This document shows positions 41,101 through 51,045 of a stretch of 64,000 nt of DNA, one piece after another. The DNA is from Oscillospiraceae bacterium (GTDB taxonomy: Bacteria > Bacillota > Clostridia > Oscillospirales > Oscillospiraceae). Each line of letters begins with the position of its first letter. Positions within the stretch are counted from its first letter, which is position 1. The position numbers and the translations under genes are program-made. The stretch spans positions 32,001-96,000 of the forward strand of contig JAJBUU010000004.1 of NCBI GenBank assembly GCA_020860205.1. Reading direction: 5' to 3'. The notes under the pieces are model-generated. The model was given only the letters and a program-made list of their open reading frames with translations. It ran no database searches and was not told where the DNA came from.

Positions 41101-41245
41101 GGCAAACGCGCGTTCTGCACATATGACAGAACGCAGCAAACATCAATCAGTTTAGTTTTTTTCTACCTTTTTCTTCCTTTCATTTCTTTTCTCGTTTCAC
41201 TTTATGAACCCCTGATTCCCCTTCCCACGCGAGTCAGCGATTCAT

Positions 41246-41288
41246 AAAAGCCCCCGTGAGGTCTTGCGAAAGCATTTCCTCACGGGGG
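41246..41288 (-). terminator. terminator of the fumC-malic enzyme operon
   Basis: CCCCCGTGAGG (41251-41261) pairs with CCTCACGGGGG (41278-41288); an inner TGC-GAAA-GCA stem stacks in the loop. On the minus strand the stem is followed by CTTTTATG. Confidence 0.75.
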
Positions 41289-41318
41289 TGAAACTATTTA
41301 TGGAGAAATCAGGCGCAG

Positions 41319-42491
<1,173 letters not shown>

Positions 42492-42553
42492 GATTTTTTT
42501 GTTTCCTTTCTGGTATGTTTTCAGGGGGAACTGCTGCGTCGCGCAGCGTTGGT

Positions 42554-43930
42554 TCAAACCATGTTCTCCGGATGGAACACCTCGTCAAAGCGCTCCGGTG
42601 TGAGGAAGCCGAGCCTGACGCAGGCCTCTTTCAGCGAGATGTTCTCTGCAAAGGCGGTCTTTGCGGTTTTTGCTGCGTTTTCGTAGCCGATGTAAGGGTT
42701 CAGCGCTGTCACCAGCATCAGCGAGCGGTGGAGGTTCTGCTCCATTTGCTCCCGGTTGGCGGTGATACCCTCCGCGCAGTTGGCACAGAAGGAGACGATG
42801 GACTCCGAGAGCAGCCGGACGGACTGAAGGAAATTGTAGATGCATACCGGCATGAACACGTTCAGCTCAAAGTTGCCCTGCGAAGCCGCCATACCGACAG
42901 CCACATCGTTCCCGATGACCTGTACGGCCACCATCGTCACCTGCTCACACTGTGTCGGATTGACCTTGCCGGGCATGATAGAGGAGCCGGGTTCGTTCTC
43001 CGGGATGTGGATTTCTCCCAATCCGGTGCGGGGACCGGAAGCAAGCCAGCGCACGTCGTTTGCAATTTTCATCATGTCGCAGGCCAGCGCCTTCACCGCG
43101 CCGTGGGCAAATACCAGCTCATCCTTGCTGGTGAGCGCGTGGAATTTGTTGCTGTCGGTCACAAATTCCCTGCCGGTCAGGGCGGATATGGCGGCAGCGG
43201 CCTCGCAGTCAAAGCCGTCCGGCGCGTTCAGTCCGGTGCCGACGGCGGTCCCGCCCAGCGCAAGGTGCTTCAAATAGGGCAGGGCGCGCTCCAACATCTC
43301 GCGGTCGCGCTGCACGCTGGCGCGCCAGCCGGAAATCTCCTGCGAGAAGCGGATGGGCGTTGCGTCCTGCAAATGGGTGCGGCCGGACTTTACGATGTCG
43401 GCGTTTTCCGTCTCCAGCCGTTCCAGTGCGGCGGTCAGTCGGTCAATGGCCGGAAAAAGCTGATCCTCAATGGCCAGCACCGCAGCGATGTGCATCGCAG
43501 TCGGGAACGTGTCGTTGCTGGACTGGGACATATTGACGTCATCATTCGGATGCAGCAGCTTCTGCCCGGCCAGCTCGTTTCCGCGGTTCGCAATGACCTC
43601 GTTGGCGTTCATATTGGATTGCGTGCCGGAGCCGGTCTGCCAGACGACAAGCGGGAAGTGCGCGTCCAGCTCGCCCTGAATCACTTCGTTTGCCGCCGCG
43701 GTCAGGCAGCGCAGCTTTTCGTCTGTCATACGCTCCGGGCAGAGCTTGTGGTTGGCGAGCGCCGCCGCTTTTTTCAGGATGCCGAAAGCGCGGATGATTT
43801 CGCGCGGCATGGTTTCCAGTCCCACGCCAATTTGAAAATTCTCGCGGCTCCGCTGGGTCTGCGCTGCCCAGTATTTGTCGGCAGGTACCCGAACCTCGCC
43901 CATTGAATCGTGCTCAATGCGGTATTCCAT
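42554..43930 (-). CDS. fumC: class II fumarate hydratase
   Basis: Interconverts fumarate and malate without an Fe-S cluster. 458 aa with the superfamily signature GSSIMPGKVNPTQCEQ and SGRTHLQDATPIRFSQE; NDTFPTAMHIAA near residue 140 is also conserved. The ORF track starts 36 codons too early; the ATG at 43930 (MEYRIEHDSMGEV) has AGAAAGGA upstream. First gene of the two-gene operon with malic enzyme. Confidence 0.95.
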   Translation of the reverse strand: MEYRIEHDSMGEVRVPADKYWAAQTQRSRENFQIGVGLETMPREIIRAFGILKKAAALANHKLCPERMTDEKLRCLTAAANEVIQGELDAHFPLVVWQTGSGTQSNMNANEVIANRGNELAGQKLLHPNDDVNMSQSSNDTFPTAMHIAAVLAIEDQLFPAIDRLTAALERLETENADIVKSGRTHLQDATPIRFSQEISGWRASVQRDREMLERALPYLKHLALGGTAVGTGLNAPDGFDCEAAAAISALTGREFVTDSNKFHALTSKDELVFAHGAVKALACDMMKIANDVRWLASGPRTGLGEIHIPENEPGSSIMPGKVNPTQCEQVTMVAVQVIGNDVAVGMAASQGNFELNVFMPVCIYNFLQSVRLLSESIVSFCANCAEGITANREQMEQNLHRSLMLVTALNPYIGYENAAKTAKTAFAENISLKEACVRLGFLTPERFDEVFHPENMV

Positions 43931-44212
43931 TCTGTGTGTCCTTTCTGTGTATATCTGAGTCGGTCTGGGTTTTTCCGCTTTATCCAGTACATTATATCCG
44001 TTTCCGCCGCAATCGTCAATCAGAACCTGTATTTGCACCAGGGGCAGCAGCGTTTATTTTTAAGGCAGGGCCGCATAAATCAGCAGGAGCATCCTGCTTT
44101 CCCAGCGCGGCGGATACCCACAGGACACTCAGTAAGCAAAGGCACAGGAGGTTTCGTTCCTGCGGGAGCGACCTACTTTCGCTGCGCGGCGAACTTATAG
44201 CAATTTTCAAAA

Positions 44213-44668
44213 TTACCGGCAATAGTATGACGCTCGGAACCACCCCATGACATCATCCTGCATAACCAGGGCGAGGGCATCCGCCACAGCGGCAGGCAGC
44301 GCTTCTTTTACGCGAATCTTCCACCTGCGGAGGCACGATTTCATCTTTGACCACATTTTTTCAATGGGATTCAAATCAGGACTATATAGAGGCAGGTACA
44401 GCAGCGTAATTTCATTCTGGCGCAATAGTTCCTCTACTTCTTTCACACGATGAGAACGCAGATTATCCATGACGACAATGTCGCCTTTTTTCAAAGCAGA
44501 AATCAGCATCTCCCGCAGATAAGTTGCAAGCCTGCATTCTCCCTTTGAAGCCAATATGCGGTTTTTTCTGCCATTTGTCGCTGTTCTGAGAATCTGATTT
44601 TGAGAGCCATCTCGCCGCAAACCCGCATGAATACTGGACTTTTGCTTGTTTGCGTTTACCTTTCCCAA
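44213..44668 (-). pseudogene. IS630-family transposase remnant (C-terminal part only)
   Basis: The translated stretch LREMLISALKKGDIVVMDNL, LLYLPLYSPDLNPIEKMWSK and the end GWFRASYYCR is the C-terminal half of an IS630-type DDE transposase (second Asp in VMDN, Glu in NPIEKMW). About half of the usual length of 330-350 aa is missing: the helix-turn-helix region and first catalytic Asp are absent, and the segment before CRLATYLREM looks scrambled. No clear terminal inverted repeats are found. The copy is therefore inactive. Confidence 0.8.
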
Positions 44669-44704
44669 ACAATGCTCTTCCTAAGCCGTTCAGGAAGGGT
44701 GGCT

Positions 44705-44797
44705 CCGGAGGGAAACCCATTCGGAAGGGTTTCCCTCCGGGTGTGCCTTTGCCTACTTTCCTCACGCCAGGAAAGTAGGTCGTCGCCGCAGCGACGA
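44705..44797. repeat. cluster of three adjacent hairpins
   Basis: Perfect stems follow one another: CCGGAGGGAAACCC/GGGTTTCCCTCCGG (14 bp, 44705-44740), CCTACTTTCCT/AGGAAAGTAGG (11 bp, 44752-44779) and TCGTCGC/GCGACGA (7 bp, 44780-44797). GCGACGAAAC then recurs 20 bases later. The arrangement resembles the cluster at 7980-8077, though the stem sequences differ. Confidence 0.75.
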
Positions 44798-44834
44798 AAC
44801 CCGGTTTCCGGCGACGAAACTTGCAAAACCACCC

Positions 44835-44863
44835 TTGACTTTTTGCAAAAGAAAGGCTAAAAT
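44835..44863 (+). promoter_or_regulatory. promoter of the LRR-dockerin gene
   Basis: TTGACT (44835-44840), 17-base spacer, TAAAAT (44858-44863), 44 bases before the ATG. Confidence 0.65.
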
Positions 44864-44906
44864 AGCATTAGTATTATCAAAAGATTTTGTAAAGGAGAGA
44901 ACAATT

Positions 44907-47590
44907 ATGCGAAAGTTCAAAACAACGTTGATACTTCTGCTTGTTCTGTGTCTTGCTGTTTCGCTGGCACCAATGGCATTGGCAGGTACACCGGAACAAG
45001 CAAGCGGAACCTGCGGGGACAATTTGACATGGGAATGGAATTACCCGGTGCTGACAATTTCCGGAACCGGAGATATGGAGGATTACTCCCCTACACTTTT
45101 GTACGGATGCCTTACTACATCTGCACCGTGGATTATCTTCTCCCGTGTGCCACTACTATTATTATTGAAGATGGTGTAACCAGCATCGGAGATTATGCAT
45201 TTTATGATCCATATTACAAATGTCCCTGTTTGACAACTGTTACGCTTGGAGATGACATTGCATCTATCGGTGATTATGCATTCGCGTGGTGTAGTGAATT
45301 GACGGAAATTGAGATTCCAGACGGTGTGACAAGCATTGGTGACCGTGTGTTCTACGTGTGCAGCAGTCTGACAAGCGTGACAATACCGGATTCTGTCACC
45401 GCCATCGGCGAGAGAGCATTTTCCAGCAGTGGTCTGACGAGCGTAGCAATTCCAAACTCCATCACATCCATCGGTGTCGGCGTATTCGGAGGATGCGGTG
45501 ATCTTGCGAGTGTGACGATTCCGAACTCCGTCGTTTCCATCGGTGACAGTGCATTTTCACACTGTAGCAGTCTGACGAATGTCACAATACCAGACTCTGT
45601 TACTTCCATCGGCGGCTATGCATTTTTTTATTGCATCAGTCTAACAAGCGTTACAATACCGAACTCTGTTACCTCCGTCGGTGACGGTGCATTTGAGTAT
45701 TGCAGCAGTTTGACAAACGCGGTGATTCCGGACAGCATTACCTCCATCAGCGGTTATGCATTTTATGATTGCAGCAATTTGACGAACGTGGCAATTCCGG
45801 ACAGCATTACCTCCATCGGCGACTATGCATTCTCTGGGTGCAGCAGTCTGACAAATGTGACGATTCCGGACAGTGTTGCGTCCATCGGCAACTATGCATT
45901 CTTGGAATGCAGCAGTCTGACAAGCGTGACGATACCGGACAGCATTACTTACATTGGTGACAGTGCATTTTGGGGATGCAGTAGCCTGACCGATGTGTAC
46001 TACGGCGGCGACGAAGCGGAATGGAACGCGATTGATATTGACGAATATAATGAGTGCCTCACCTCCGCCACCATCCACTACAACAGCACCAGTGCTGATG
46101 TTGATGTCAATATCGACCCGGACACCGACGCTGATACCGACACCGACGAACCGGGTCAGATTGCCCTTGCAGTCTCCGCACAGACGGTTTCTGACGCTCA
46201 GGTCAGCAACAATGCGTCCGACAACAATTACACGATACGGAGCAGCCCAATGTACTCCGCAATATACGAAAATGACAGCGGAGCTTTGGTACGGGTGGAA
46301 TGTGCTGGTTCCGCTGTTTTGGTGGAGGAGTGGTCTGCAAGCGGCATACTTCTGTCCAGTCAGAACCTGACGTGTGAGCTGCCCCTGTTCGGAGGCTTCT
46401 ACAGCGGAGAGAATTATAACTTTTTGGTTTTCGGTCAGAACAATTCGCAGGAGGACGATAGCTGCGAGGTGCTGCGCGTGGTCAAATACAGCAAGGACTG
46501 GGAACGTCTTTCCGCCTGCTCCGTCAGCGGGGCCAATACCTATATTCCCTTTGACGCCGGCTCGCTGCGCATGACAGAGACAAACGACTGCCTGTATCTG
46601 CACACCTGCCATGAGATGTATGCGTCCTCAGATGGACTGCACCATCAGGCGAACATGACGTTTGTCATCAGTCAGGAGGATATGACTGTCCAACAGAGCT
46701 ATTACAACGTGATGAATATTGCCCAAGCTGGTTATGTCAGCCACTCCTTCAATCAGTTTATCCAGACTGATGGCACCTATGTTTACCGCGTAGACCACGG
46801 CGATGCATATCCCAGAGCGGTTTCCATCACCAAGTGCAGCGCAAGCGGCTCTATCACGAACGTAAGTTATACCTATGTGCTGGAAATTCAAGGTGCCACT
46901 GGAGCCAATGCCACGGGAGTTTCTGTGGGTGGCTTTGAACTGTCCTCGGAAAACTGTCTCATCGTGGGTAATTCTGTGGATCAGAGCGACTCCAGCACCT
47001 ACACGGCTTCTGGTCAGCGCAATATTTTCCTTGCCGTGACTGATAAAAGCCTGAACGATACCACATTTGTCTGGCTGACGGATTATGCTGATTCGGACAA
47101 CATCACTCCCTATACCCCCCAACTGGTCAAGCTGAATAACAGTCAGTTTTTGATTCTTTGGGAGGAATACGACAAAACAACGCGCACCATTTCCACCAAA
47201 ATGGTTGCGGTCAACGCGGACGGCGAAATTCTTGACCAGATAGAAACCGACCTCCGTCTCTCTGACTGCCAGCCGATTTTTACCACTGCAAATACGGTAT
47301 GTTGGTATGTGACAGACGGGAAAACCGTCCAACTGTACACGGTGAATCCATATCAAACAGAGATTGCTCCGGAGAAACCATCTACCACCACCTCCGGCGA
47401 CCTGAACGGGGATGGCGAGGTGAACGCAAGCGACCTGACGATCCTCGCGCGGCACGTCGGCAAGGTGGAGACGATGGAGGATGAAACATATCTTGCCAAT
47501 GCGGATGTGACCGGCGACGGCAATGTGGATGCAAGCGACCTGACAAAGCTCGCACAGTACGTCGGCAAAATCATCAGCTCACTGGATTGA
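44907..47590 (+). pseudogene. secreted BspA-type leucine-rich-repeat protein with C-terminal dockerin, frameshifted
   Basis: The ATG at 44907 (SD AAAGGAGAG) encodes a signal peptide ending ...APMALAG and the start of an LRR_5 protein (NLTWEWNYPVLTISGTGDME). That frame stops at 45179. The repeats continue in the -1 frame from about 45145: at least ten units of the form SLTSVTIPDSVTSIGDYAF, then a beta-rich central region of unknown type, then a dockerin type I domain with two Ca2+-binding repeats (DLNGDGEVNASDLTILARHV and DVTGDGNVDASDLTKLAQYV). A single-base change near the GTGCCACTACTATTATTATTG tract joins the two parts. It may be a true pseudogene, phase variation or a sequencing error. Without the shift the product would be about 890 aa, secreted and attached via a cohesin partner. 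Confidence 0.78.
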
Positions 47591-47660
47591 GCGGGAGAAC
47601 CTGAATTTCACCGCTTACGCAGCGAACGCGACAGCAGGAACGACAACAGACACGGACACA

Positions 47661-47704
47661 ACGACCCCGCAGAGACAGCGTATGCGCCATCTCTGCGGGG
47701 TCGT
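47661..47704. terminator. strong hairpin between the LRR gene and metY
   Basis: A perfect 15-bp stem ACGACCCCGCAGAGA/TCTCTGCGGGGTCGT with a 14-base loop separates the convergent genes. The T-tract is poor on both strands, so its strength as a terminator is uncertain. Confidence 0.6.
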
Positions 47705-47782
47705 GAAGCAACAGCCGCGATGCCGCCGACGATTCGTTTTTTCAGAAAAAGACAGGCGTTTTTGAACCGGTGAAAGACGCAT

Positions 47783-49063
47783 TTACACAGCGTCAAAGCC
47801 CTGTTTCAAATCGGCGATGATGTCGTCAATGTGCTCTGTGCCGATGGAAAGGCGAATGGTGTTCGGCCTGATGCCTGCGTCCAGCAGCTCCTCGTCGGTC
47901 AGTTGGGAGTGCGTGGTCGTCGCCGGATGAATGACAAGACTTTTCACGTCCGCAACATTCGCCAAGAGGGAGAAAATCTCCAGATTGTCAATGAAGCGGA
48001 ACGCCTCCGCCTGACCGCCCTTGATCTCAAACGTGAAGATGGACGCGCCGCCATTCGGGAAGTATTTTTCATACAGCGCGTGATCCGGATGGTCGGGCAG
48101 CGCAGGATGATTGACGCGCTCCACCAGCGGGTGCTGCGTCAGGAAGTCCAGAACCTTTTTGGTGTTCTCCGCATGGCGTTCCAGACGCAGGGAGAGCGTT
48201 TCCGTCCCTTGCAGCAGCAGAAACGCGGCGAAGGGTGAGATGGACGCGCCGGTATCGCGCAACAGAATGGCGCGGATATAGGTGGCAAAGGCGGCCCGAC
48301 CTGCGGCTTCGGTGAATCTGACGCCGTGGTAGCTGGGGTTCGGCTCGGAGAGCCACGGGTAGCGCCCGGATGCCGCCCAGTCAAAGGTACCGCCGTCCAC
48401 AATCACACCGCCCAGCGTGGTGCCGTGTCCGCCGATGAACTTGGTGGCGGAGTGAACCACAATGTCTGCGCCGTGTTCGATGGGGCGGATGAGATAGGGC
48501 GTGCCAAAGGTATTGTCAATGACAAGCGGCAGGCCGTGGCTGTGGGCAAGCGCTGCCAGCGCGTCGATATCCGGAATATCGGAATTGGGATTGCCCAGCG
48601 TTTCGATGTAGAGCGCTTTGGTGTTGGGCTGAATGGCAGCTTCCACTTCGGTCAGATCGTGAATATCCACCAGCGTGGACTCGATGCCATAGAGCGGCAG
48701 CGTATGCGAAAGCAGATTGGTCGTGCCGCCGTAAATGGTCTTTTGCGCAACGATATGCTCTCCTTTGGTCGCCAGCGCCTGAATGGTATAAGTGATCGCC
48801 GCCGCGCCGGAGGCGACCGCAAGCCCCGCAACGCCGCCCTCCAGCGCCGCAATGCGTTCCTCAAATACGCCCTGTGTGGAGTTGGTCAGGCGGCCATAGA
48901 TGTTGCCCGCATCACGTAGACCAAAGCGATCCGCTGCGTGCTGGCTATTGTGGAACACATAAGAGGTCGTCGCATAAATTGGGACGGCGCGGGAGTCCGT
49001 CGCGGGGTCGGGCTTCTCCTGTCCGACATGGAGCTGAAGCGTTTCAAATTTATAGTTGGGCAT
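47783..49063 (-). CDS. metY: O-acetylhomoserine aminocarboxypropyltransferase (sulfhydrylase)
   Basis: PLP enzyme that makes homocysteine (or methionine) from O-acetylhomoserine and sulfide (or methanethiol). 426 aa, the typical length. Motifs: TLQLHVGQEKPDPATDSRAVPIYATTSYVF at the N-terminus, NPNSDIPDIDALA, IDNTFGTPYLIRP and the PLP Lys in VVHSATKFIGGHG. The ORF track starts 32 codons upstream; the ATG at 49063 has AAAGGAAG nearby. Transcribed alone behind a structured leader. Cystathionine gamma-synthase is related but lacks this long MetY-type middle region. Confidence 0.92.
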   Translation of the reverse strand: MPNYKFETLQLHVGQEKPDPATDSRAVPIYATTSYVFHNSQHAADRFGLRDAGNIYGRLTNSTQGVFEERIAALEGGVAGLAVASGAAAITYTIQALATKGEHIVAQKTIYGGTTNLLSHTLPLYGIESTLVDIHDLTEVEAAIQPNTKALYIETLGNPNSDIPDIDALAALAHSHGLPLVIDNTFGTPYLIRPIEHGADIVVHSATKFIGGHGTTLGGVIVDGGTFDWAASGRYPWLSEPNPSYHGVRFTEAAGRAAFATYIRAILLRDTGASISPFAAFLLLQGTETLSLRLERHAENTKKVLDFLTQHPLVERVNHPALPDHPDHALYEKYFPNGGASIFTFEIKGGQAEAFRFIDNLEIFSLLANVADVKSLVIHPATTTHSQLTDEELLDAGIRPNTIRLSIGTEHIDDIIADLKQGFDAV

Positions 49064-49118
49064 GATGATAAACTTCCTTTCAAAAAACAGAAATTTTTGT
49101 TTTTGTGTATTTATTTTG

Positions 49119-49174
49119 GAAAAATGCGCCGGTGCGGGGTGTTCAGGCACCCCCGTCACATTCGCCCAAACCGG
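49119..49174 (-). promoter_or_regulatory. terminator-like structure in the metY 5' leader
   Basis: On the minus strand CCGGT (49174-49170) pairs with ACCGG (49133-49129), enclosing a CGGGGGTG/CACCCCG hairpin, and is followed by CGCATTTTT. It lies between the promoter and the metY start, so it could attenuate transcription. There is no S-box (SAM-I) or T-box consensus, and the leader (about 175 nt to the ATG, only about 65 before this structure) is too short upstream for a full SAM-I aptamer. Confidence 0.5.
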
Positions 49175-49245
49175 AAGTTATGCCGAAGCATGGTCGTAAA
49201 TTTCTGCTGCACGTTTTTTACCTGCCAATCATTTTGGATGACTGG

Positions 49246-49274
49246 ATTATAATCCAACTTACCAACTTTGTCAA
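49246..49274 (-). promoter_or_regulatory. sigma-A promoter of metY
   Basis: On the minus strand TTGACA (49274-49269), 17-base spacer, TATAAT (49251-49246), consensus in both boxes. The -10 sits within a GGATTATAATCC palindrome that could be an operator. Confidence 0.8.
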
Positions 49275-49387
49275 TAGGTTTTCTGGGTAAAATTATTTTT
49301 TCGTATGACCGGTGTGGAATTTGGGTATCATATTGGGGAATATGGCGAAATAAACTAAGGGGACGCAGAGAAAGGGGGCGCGGGAGT

Positions 49388-49486
49388 ATGCATTGGCTTT
49401 TGGCGCTGTTGATCGGTTTGCTGAGCGGCGGTACGTTCGGTGTTCTGACCATGTGCCTGCTGCAAATCGGCCGGGACGACGGATAG
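49388..49486 (+). CDS. DUF3789-type 32-aa membrane protein
   Basis: A 32-aa single-span membrane protein, MHWLLALLIGLLSGGTFGVL followed by TMCLLQIGRDDG, which matches the compact 'hydrophobic helix with Gly-rich start, MCLLQIG, charged tail' pattern of DUF3789 proteins found widely in Firmicutes. Function unknown. The track places it at the end of a longer ORF starting at 49268; the ATG at 49388 after GGGGGCGCGGGAG is more credible. Confidence 0.6.
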   Translation: MHWLLALLIGLLSGGTFGVLTMCLLQIGRDDG

Positions 49487-49576
49487 TGTCCCGCCGCCTT
49501 CACCCGGAAACACAGACGCACTCGCTTTCAGGCTTTGCCGCGGAATTCCCTTCTGCAATTTTTTCAAGAAACGTAC

Positions 49577-49605
49577 TGGACATTTCTGCAAAAGTCTGCT
49601 AAGAT
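49577..49605 (+). promoter_or_regulatory. promoter of tRNA-Pro
   Basis: TGGACA (49577-49582), 17-base spacer, TAAGAT (49600-49605), 10 bases before the tRNA. Confidence 0.65.
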
Positions 49606-49615
49606 AGAGCAGTAT

Positions 49616-49691
49616 CCGGGTGTAGCGCAGTTGGTAGCGCGCCTGCTTTGGGAGCAGGATGCCGCAGGTTCAAATCCTGTCACTCGGACCA
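49616..49691 (+). tRNA. tRNA-Pro (anticodon TGG)
   Basis: 76 nt with encoded CCA. Acceptor CCGGGTG/CACTCGG, anticodon stem CCTGC/GCAGG with loop TTTGGGA giving TGG (49649-49651), T-arm GCAGG-TTCAAAT-CCTGT. Confidence 0.94.
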
Positions 49692-49752
49692 AACGATGAT
49701 AAATCCGGACTGCATTATCCACGCGGGTAATGTGTTCGGATTTATCGTTTCT
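49692..49752 (+). terminator. terminator-like hairpin after tRNA-Pro
   Basis: AAACGATGATAAATCCGGAC pairs with GTTCGGATTTATCGTTT (small bulge) around a 23-base loop. The tail TTTCTATTG is moderately T-rich. Confidence 0.6.
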
Positions 49753-49802
49753 ATTGAAATTTTAAGGAATTGTTTCAGATTTGGCCGTTTTGCGCCGGTT
49801 CA

Positions 49803-50160
49803 TAGAAATTTACGCCGCCTTCTGTCAGGCGTTCCATGACGCCATTCCATTCTGACGACGCTTCGCTGTCCGCTGTGATACCAGCATCCTTCAGCGTATC
49901 ATTGAAAACGCGCGTTTGGAAATTTCCTCTGTATTCAGTTCCGCCCATGTGTTTCCGGCATCATAGCGAATCAGAATATTGCCCGCAGATGTTACGCATA
50001 CGGATTTATCCGCATCCACATATAAAGCTGAACAATCGCTTGCCTCCAATGCAGAAATCAGGACAGGGATGTCGGCTTCTAAAAAGGTCCAGTCAATCGG
50101 CATCAGATTTGCTGTGACTTCGCCCTGATACGGATAAGTGCTTAACTCGGAGATTTCCGC
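49803..50160 (-). pseudogene. decayed C-terminal gene fragment of unknown family
   Basis: Two minus-strand frames join into a protein-like sequence. The first reads LMPIDWTFLEADIPVLISAL, DCSALYVDADKSVCVTSAGN and ILIRYDAGNTWAELNTEEIS and ends early at 49891. The second continues in another frame with FNDTLKDAGITADSEASSEW and MERLTEGGVNFYEPAQ to a stop near 49803. A one-base indel near the GCGCGTTTTCAATGA tract explains the break. No start codon or SD is seen, so the 5' part is lost. I do not recognise the family with confidence. Confidence 0.5.
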
Positions 50161-50227
50161 CGCTCTATCAGGCTGCTCCCGCAGATGCGGACCCGTCCCG
50201 CTTTCCCTTCGGCGCACAGGAGGGCGT

Positions 50228-51040
50228 TTACGCAACGGTTTCCACCTGTCCGCTGAGGGCGTTGATATACAGCTCGCCGGTGTCCGTGGCAATGCGCCAG
50301 ACGGGATTCAGCGTGCTTTCGCCGGAACGGGTGACGGCCATCAGATAGCCCGGCGTCAGCGATTCCAGCCGGGAACAGATGAACCCCTCGCTGGTCACAA
50401 GCTCCACAAAGCGCGTTACCACGGTGACGGAATCCATTCCAACCTCGCCGGTTTCGCTCTCAGTGTTGAATACCACGGTGCCGGTCACAAGCTGCAACTG
50501 TTCGCCGGAGAAATCAAAGGAAAGCCGCGCATTATAGACGGGATAGCCGTTCCAGCAGCAGCAGATGGACAGCTCCTCGCCGGAGAGCCGCGCGCCGTCC
50601 GCATACAGCTCCAGCCCGGCGCGGGAAAAAAGCCGGGTGGCGGCTTTCAGCGGGTCGCCGCGTTTTTTCACAGCGTCCCCGTCATAGAGCAGATCCATCT
50701 CCCCGGTGCCGCGCATGACCAGTTGCCCGCGATTGGAATAGTAGTACCAGATGCTGCCGCCCTGATCCTCCGTATTGACGCTGCCCAGCAGCCCTTCCAT
50801 ACGCTGCCGCTCCAGTTCCATGTTGCGCACGACAGTGCAGGCCGCAGGCGCAGACTGCACCAGATCCGCCTCCGCGCCGACCACGATGTCGTTCGCGCGC
50901 AGCAGCCGGGTCAGCATCTCCACCGTCTCGTCCGTTTCCTGCCGCGCGTCCGCGCGCTCTGAAAGCACCATAGACAGCAGGAATGCATTCAGCAGCAGCA
51001 GGATGAGCAGAATGATATTTTCAAGCCTTTTTGTATCCAT
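50228..51040 (-). CDS. yycI: YycI-like regulatory protein of the WalRK system
   Basis: 270 aa with a single N-terminal membrane anchor (ENIILLILLLLNAFLLSMVL) and an extracytoplasmic domain containing two repeats of the YycI/YycH type (WNGYPVYNARLSFDFSGEQL). In B. subtilis YycH and YycI bind WalK and restrain its activity. The start is ambiguous: TTG at 51049, overlapping the upstream stop, or ATG at 51040. I chose the ATG (MDTKRLENI). Last gene of the operon. Confidence 0.75.
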   Translation of the reverse strand: MDTKRLENIILLILLLLNAFLLSMVLSERADARQETDETVEMLTRLLRANDIVVGAEADLVQSAPAACTVVRNMELERQRMEGLLGSVNTEDQGGSIWYYYSNRGQLVMRGTGEMDLLYDGDAVKKRGDPLKAATRLFSRAGLELYADGARLSGEELSICCCWNGYPVYNARLSFDFSGEQLQLVTGTVVFNTESETGEVGMDSVTVVTRFVELVTSEGFICSRLESLTPGYLMAVTRSGESTLNPVWRIATDTGELYINALSGQVETVA

Positions 51041-51045
51041 TTCCG

